Below are positions 61,270 to 64,000 of a DNA stretch of 64,000 nt, one piece after another. Source of the DNA: JAXMAR01 sp046350295 (GTDB lineage Bacteria; Planctomycetota; Planctomycetia; Gemmatales; Gemmataceae); NCBI GenBank assembly GCA_046350295.1, contig JAXMAR010000002.1:258153-322152 (forward strand). The letters are read 5' to 3'. The translations under genes were made by a program, and so were the position numbers. The notes beneath the pieces were generated by a model. The model was not told the DNA's origin and searched no databases. It was given only the letters and a program-made list of their open reading frames with translations. How positions within the stretch are numbered: the first letter of the stretch is position 1; each line of letters opens with the position of its first letter.

Positions 61270-61488
61270 GTGTGCAAAACCCAACCCGCTTTGCGATACA
61301 TCTTCGGGCGTCTCGAAGCCGATCCTCTGGAGTGGGGTGATCCTGAATACAATACCGTCAAATCCGGTGGGACGGTTTGCCACGCCATCCGCTCGCCATT
61401 CCTGGTGCGTTACGTGGTCTATCAAATAGAAAAGGTCGTATGCATCTTGAACTTCACGTTGGTCCCTGGGAAGTCCGCGGCTCCCTGA
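61270..61488 (+). CDS. Small RelE/ParE-like protein, possibly 5'-truncated
   Basis: 72 residues in a GTG frame without a ribosome site. FGRLEADPLEWGDPEYNTV, VCHAIRSPFLVRYVVYQIEKVVCILNF and the ending TLVPGKSA look like the C-terminal beta-sheet of a RelE/ParE-type toxin family common in planctomycetes. The usual N-terminal helix is missing, and no antitoxin is adjacent. Base composition is lower in GC than the flanks. Probably a remnant. The rest of the 370-base gap (61179-61548) shows nothing else. Confidence 0.4.
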   Translation: MCKTQPALRYIFGRLEADPLEWGDPEYNTVKSGGTVCHAIRSPFLVRYVVYQIEKVVCILNFTLVPGKSAAP

Positions 61489-61536
61489 CTGGTCCTCTCA
61501 CGCCGCCCCGTTCGCATCTTCCTTCTTCCCCCGCCC

Positions 61537-61542
61537 TATAAT
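61537..61542 (+). promoter_or_regulatory. -10 box giving a predicted leaderless der mRNA
   Basis: TATAAT with six bases to the ATG at 61549, which places the transcription start at or next to the A of the start codon. No clear -35 box, and no Shine-Dalgarno sequence precedes the ATG. Confidence 0.5.
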
Positions 61543-61548
61543 GCTCCC

Positions 61549-62973
61549 ATGAGCATCCCCCAAGTCGCCATCGTCGGCCGTCCCAACGTCGGCAAGTCGT
61601 CCCTGTTCAACTGGCTGACCGGCCGCCGCATCGCCATCGTCGATCCGACGCCCGGCGTCACGCGCGATCGCATCATCGCCCCGGTCAACATCGACGACCG
61701 CTATTTCGAGCTGGTCGACACGGGCGGCATGGGCATCCACGACAAGGACAACCTCACCGAGGACGTCGAGCGGCAGATCGCGCATGCCATCGAGCGGGCC
61801 GCTCTCGTTCTCTTCGTCGTGGACACCCGCTCCGGGCTCGTCCCGCTCGACGAGCACGTCGCCCACCGTCTCCGCGGCGTCGACAAGCCGGTCCTGCTCG
61901 TCGCCAACAAGACCGACACCGACGGCTTCATCCCCCACGCCCAGGAGTTCCACGGCCTCGGCTTCGGCGACCTCATCCTCGTCTCCGCCAAGCAAAACCG
62001 CGGCAAGGGGGAATTGCTCAAGCAAATTCTCAAACGCCTCCCCGCGCCGACCGAGGAGCCGGCCCCTTCCGAGCCGCAGCTCAAGCTCGCCATCGTCGGC
62101 CGGCGCAACACCGGCAAGAGCACCTTCATCAACCAGCTCGCCGAGGAGGAGCGGACGATCGTCAGCGAGGTGGAGGGGACGACGCGTGACAGCGTCGATG
62201 TCCACTTCACGAAGGACGGCCGGCACATCGTCGCCATCGACACGGCCGGCGTGCGCTACCGCGGCAAGGTCAAGACCGACATCGAGTTCTACAGCCTGGC
62301 CCGGGCCGAGCGCTCGATCCGCCGGGCCGACGTGGTGCTGCACTTCTTCGACGCGGCCAAGAAGGTGAGCCTCGTCGACAAGCAGCTCGCGGGTTATGTG
62401 CTCGAGCAATACAAGCCGTGCATCTTCGTCGTCAACAAGTGGGACCTCGCCAAGGAGCGCCACGTCACCGAGGAATACGGCGACTACTTGCACAAGGTCT
62501 TCCCGAGCCTCGATTTCGTCCCCATCGCCTTCATCACGGCCAAGAGCGGCAAGAACACGCAGCTGGTCCTCGACCTCGCCCAGAACCTGCACAAGCAGGC
62601 GTCGTCTCGCGTCGGCACCGGCGAGCTCAACCGCGTCGTCACCATGGCGACCACCGCGCAGCCGACGTCGATCCGCCAGAACCGCCAGGGTCGCATCTAT
62701 TACTCGACGCAAGTGGCCGCCGAGCCGCCGACCATCGTTCTTTTCACCAATGGCCCGGAGCTGTTCGACAATACCTATCAGCGCTACCTGCTCAAGACGT
62801 TCCACGACCACCTGCCGTTCCACGACGTGCCGATCAAGATGTACCTGCGCAAGCGCGTCCGCAGCGAGATCGCCGCGGAAAAGGATGCCGCGCCGACCAA
62901 GGCGAAACGCATCACGGCGAAGCGGCCGAGGTCCAAGAAGAAGGCGCCGGGCGGGGTTTGGCAGGATGTGTGA
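61549..62973 (+). CDS. der: Ribosome biogenesis GTPase Der
   Basis: 474 residues with tandem G domains: G1 GRPNVGKS (10-17), G3 DTGG and G4 NKTD in the first; G1 GRRNTGKS (from residue 184), G3 DTAG and G4 NKWD in the second. The KH-like C-terminal domain ends in a Lys-rich tail. Der binds the 50S subunit and is essential in most bacteria. Length and order are standard. It is monocistronic by spacing, with a predicted leaderless start. Confidence 0.95.
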   Translation: MSIPQVAIVGRPNVGKSSLFNWLTGRRIAIVDPTPGVTRDRIIAPVNIDDRYFELVDTGGMGIHDKDNLTEDVERQIAHAIERAALVLFVVDTRSGLVPLDEHVAHRLRGVDKPVLLVANKTDTDGFIPHAQEFHGLGFGDLILVSAKQNRGKGELLKQILKRLPAPTEEPAPSEPQLKLAIVGRRNTGKSTFINQLAEEERTIVSEVEGTTRDSVDVHFTKDGRHIVAIDTAGVRYRGKVKTDIEFYSLARAERSIRRADVVLHFFDAAKKVSLVDKQLAGYVLEQYKPCIFVVNKWDLAKERHVTEEYGDYLHKVFPSLDFVPIAFITAKSGKNTQLVLDLAQNLHKQASSRVGTGELNRVVTMATTAQPTSIRQNRQGRIYYSTQVAAEPPTIVLFTNGPELFDNTYQRYLLKTFHDHLPFHDVPIKMYLRKRVRSEIAAEKDAAPTKAKRITAKRPRSKKKAPGGVWQDV

Positions 62974-63024
62974 GGACACGGTGGAGTTTGGCGGTTCACC
63001 GAAACGACCGAAACACCGAAACCG

Positions 63025-63053
63025 TTGTGTCGTTATGCACGACAGCCTATAAT
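63025..63053 (+). promoter_or_regulatory. Consensus promoter giving a leaderless mRNA
   Basis: TTGTGT (63025-63030) and perfect TATAAT (63048-63053), 17 bases apart. The ATG at 63060 is where transcription should begin, so the message would have no leader. Confidence 0.6.
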
Positions 63054-63059
63054 GCGCCG

Positions 63060-63290
63060 ATGATCATTCTTCGCTTTCCCGACGCCGCCGCCGAGCGCAA
63101 GGCCCTCGGTTTCCTGGCTGGACGCTTCTCCTTCACCACTTGGAAGTCGGGCGAGTTGATGATTTCCGAGACGGCGCTTCCCGCCTTGGCCCGGGAGGGC
63201 ATTGCGTTTTCCGTCGAAGGGCCCGCCACGTATGAGCAACTTACAGCGGCGGTACGAGATCCTTCTTCCGCGGCGGTTCAACGACAATAG
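63060..63290 (+). CDS. Small conserved-looking hypothetical protein
   Basis: 76 residues (MIILRFPDAAAERKALGFL, then FTTWKSGELMISETALPAL). It starts exactly at the predicted transcription start. I do not recognise the family. It overlaps the next gene by 59 bases in another frame, so the two are probably expressed together as a pair. Its small size and the overlap resemble toxin-antitoxin gene order, but neither protein matches a known toxin. Confidence 0.55.
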   Translation: MIILRFPDAAAERKALGFLAGRFSFTTWKSGELMISETALPALAREGIAFSVEGPATYEQLTAAVRDPSSAAVQRQ

Positions 63291-63552
63291 CCCGGTCCCG
63301 GACGAGGCTTTCGCGGATACTCTTCTTGAATTGCGCGCTCGTTTCGGCGCCGTCTCCAGCGAAAGCCAGGTCATTCAGGGCGCCTGGGAGCATGGCGAGC
63401 AAGTCTATCGCGACGAGCTCATCCGTGCCTTCGTCGATGTCGACGACTCGACGGAGAATCAGCAGTTCTTCCGAGGTCTCAAAGAACGATTGAAGGAACG
63501 GTTCAAGCAGATCGATATTCGGATTACCACTTATCTCGTCGAGGTCTATTGA
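63232..63552 (+). CDS. Hypothetical protein, partner of the preceding gene
   Basis: 106 residues (SNLQRRYEILLPRRFNDNSPVPDE, VIQGAWEHGEQVYRDELIRAFVDV, FKQIDIRITTYLVEV). An alpha/beta protein without signal or membrane segments. The start at 63232 is chosen over an upstream frame start because it begins the conserved-looking core. Function is unknown. It lies 86 bases before the cysteine dioxygenase gene. Confidence 0.6.
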   Translation: MSNLQRRYEILLPRRFNDNSPVPDEAFADTLLELRARFGAVSSESQVIQGAWEHGEQVYRDELIRAFVDVDDSTENQQFFRGLKERLKERFKQIDIRITTYLVEVY

Positions 63553-63638
63553 GGGATTGTCGACAATAGACGCCCCCCGCCGCTCCCTGCTATACTGCCA
63601 TTCGTCGCCCATCCATTTCCCAGAGCCGGAGCGACCCC

Positions 63639-64000
63639 ATGACGCCCAAGCTCGCCGCACTCCTCGCCGCCCTCGATGACCTCCCCGACCGGCCGCCGCT
63701 GGCCCGGCTCACCGGTCTGCTCGAACGCTCCGGCATCGGCTGCGACGACGTCGCCGATCTCATCCGTTTCTCCGATAACGGCTACGCCAAGAACACCGTC
63801 AAGGCGACGCCCAGCTACCACGCCTGGGTCCTGTGCTGGAAGAACGGCCAGCGCTCCCCCATCCACGACCACCGCGGCTCCTGCTGCGCCGTCCGCGTCT
63901 TGCGCGGCACGTTGACGCAGACCTTCTTCGAGTTCGCCCCTAACGGCCACGTCAAGGCGACCGGCTCCAAGGACTTTCCGGTCGGCAGCGTCATCGCCAG
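63639..64000 (+). CDS. Cysteine dioxygenase, cupin type (3' truncated by window edge)
   Basis: The first 120 residues are visible from the ATG at 63639 and the frame is open at the edge. Cupin motif: SYHAWVLCWKNGQRSPIHDHRGSCCAVRVLRGTL, with HDH supplying two iron ligands and the GS-C segment typical of bacterial cysteine dioxygenases. It oxidises cysteine to cysteine sulfinate in the cytoplasm. The TATACT at 63590 is a possible -10 box. Confidence 0.85.
   Translation, partial: MTPKLAALLAALDDLPDRPPLARLTGLLERSGIGCDDVADLIRFSDNGYAKNTVKATPSYHAWVLCWKNGQRSPIHDHRGSCCAVRVLRGTLTQTFFEFAPNGHVKATGSKDFPVGSVIA

Noticed and set aside
1..64000. tRNA, rRNA or other structured RNA genes
   Set aside because: I looked for T-loop-like GTTCGA strings with matching acceptor stems and for rRNA-like sequence and found none that fold. 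A covariance search would be decisive.

Overview
The window is GC-rich throughout and reads as a planctomycete chromosome, most likely of the Gemmataceae type. The evidence is the gene set: DUF1501 exported proteins, TIGR03067-type and DUF4058 proteins, PQQ-like and WD40 propellers, a tandem DUF2330 array, many VapBC pairs, and short palindromic repeats in most intergenic gaps. No rRNA, tRNA or CRISPR array was recognised.

Layout. 1-7.4 kb: five tandem DUF2330 genes for secreted proteins, one decayed, separated by small palindromes and closed by a strong terminator. 7.5-11.9 kb: a frame-disrupted WD40 protein, a small basic protein and a large di-heme cytochrome c oxidoreductase-like protein. 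11.9-16.0 kb: an accessory stretch with a lower-GC unknown gene, an orphan antitoxin, two VapBC modules and a PQQ-like propeller protein. 16.0-32.5 kb: mostly single genes on both strands: an esterase-like hydrolase, a stand-alone nuoM, a GT39 membrane glycosyltransferase, a DUF1501 protein, RNase PH, a SET-domain protein, a class A beta-lactamase-like protein, two DUF4058 proteins and a second DUF1501 protein, plus several repeat elements and gene remnants.

32.5-47.3 kb: a glycan locus. Leftward genes encode a thioesterase, a GT4, a methyltransferase and a GT2-like enzyme, with a rightward GT2 among them. A divergent, tightly overlapping rightward operon follows: HddA-like GHMP kinase, Fcl-like reductase, thiamine-diphosphate E1 alpha and beta, a ColD/RfbH-like PLP enzyme with His in place of the catalytic Lys, a B12-binding radical SAM enzyme, a second sugar epimerase, an HddC-like nucleotidyltransferase and a GT2. 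I read it as a pathway for an unusual nucleotide-activated, deoxygenated and probably carbon-branched sugar (perhaps a GDP-heptose derivative) destined for a surface glycan. It is the best candidate here for an undescribed system.

47.5-64.0 kb: a hybrid histidine kinase, a frame-disrupted esterase, a VapBC pair, a histidine kinase/NtrC pair, an ImmA/IrrE-like protease, a MarR-MacA-MacB efflux operon, the GTPase Der, two small overlapping unknown genes and the start of a cysteine dioxygenase.

Quality note. At least four reading-frame breaks, in three genes, are each repaired by restoring one C in a C-run or next to a C. They may be sequencing errors, so the disrupted genes should not be taken as true pseudogenes without read-level checking.
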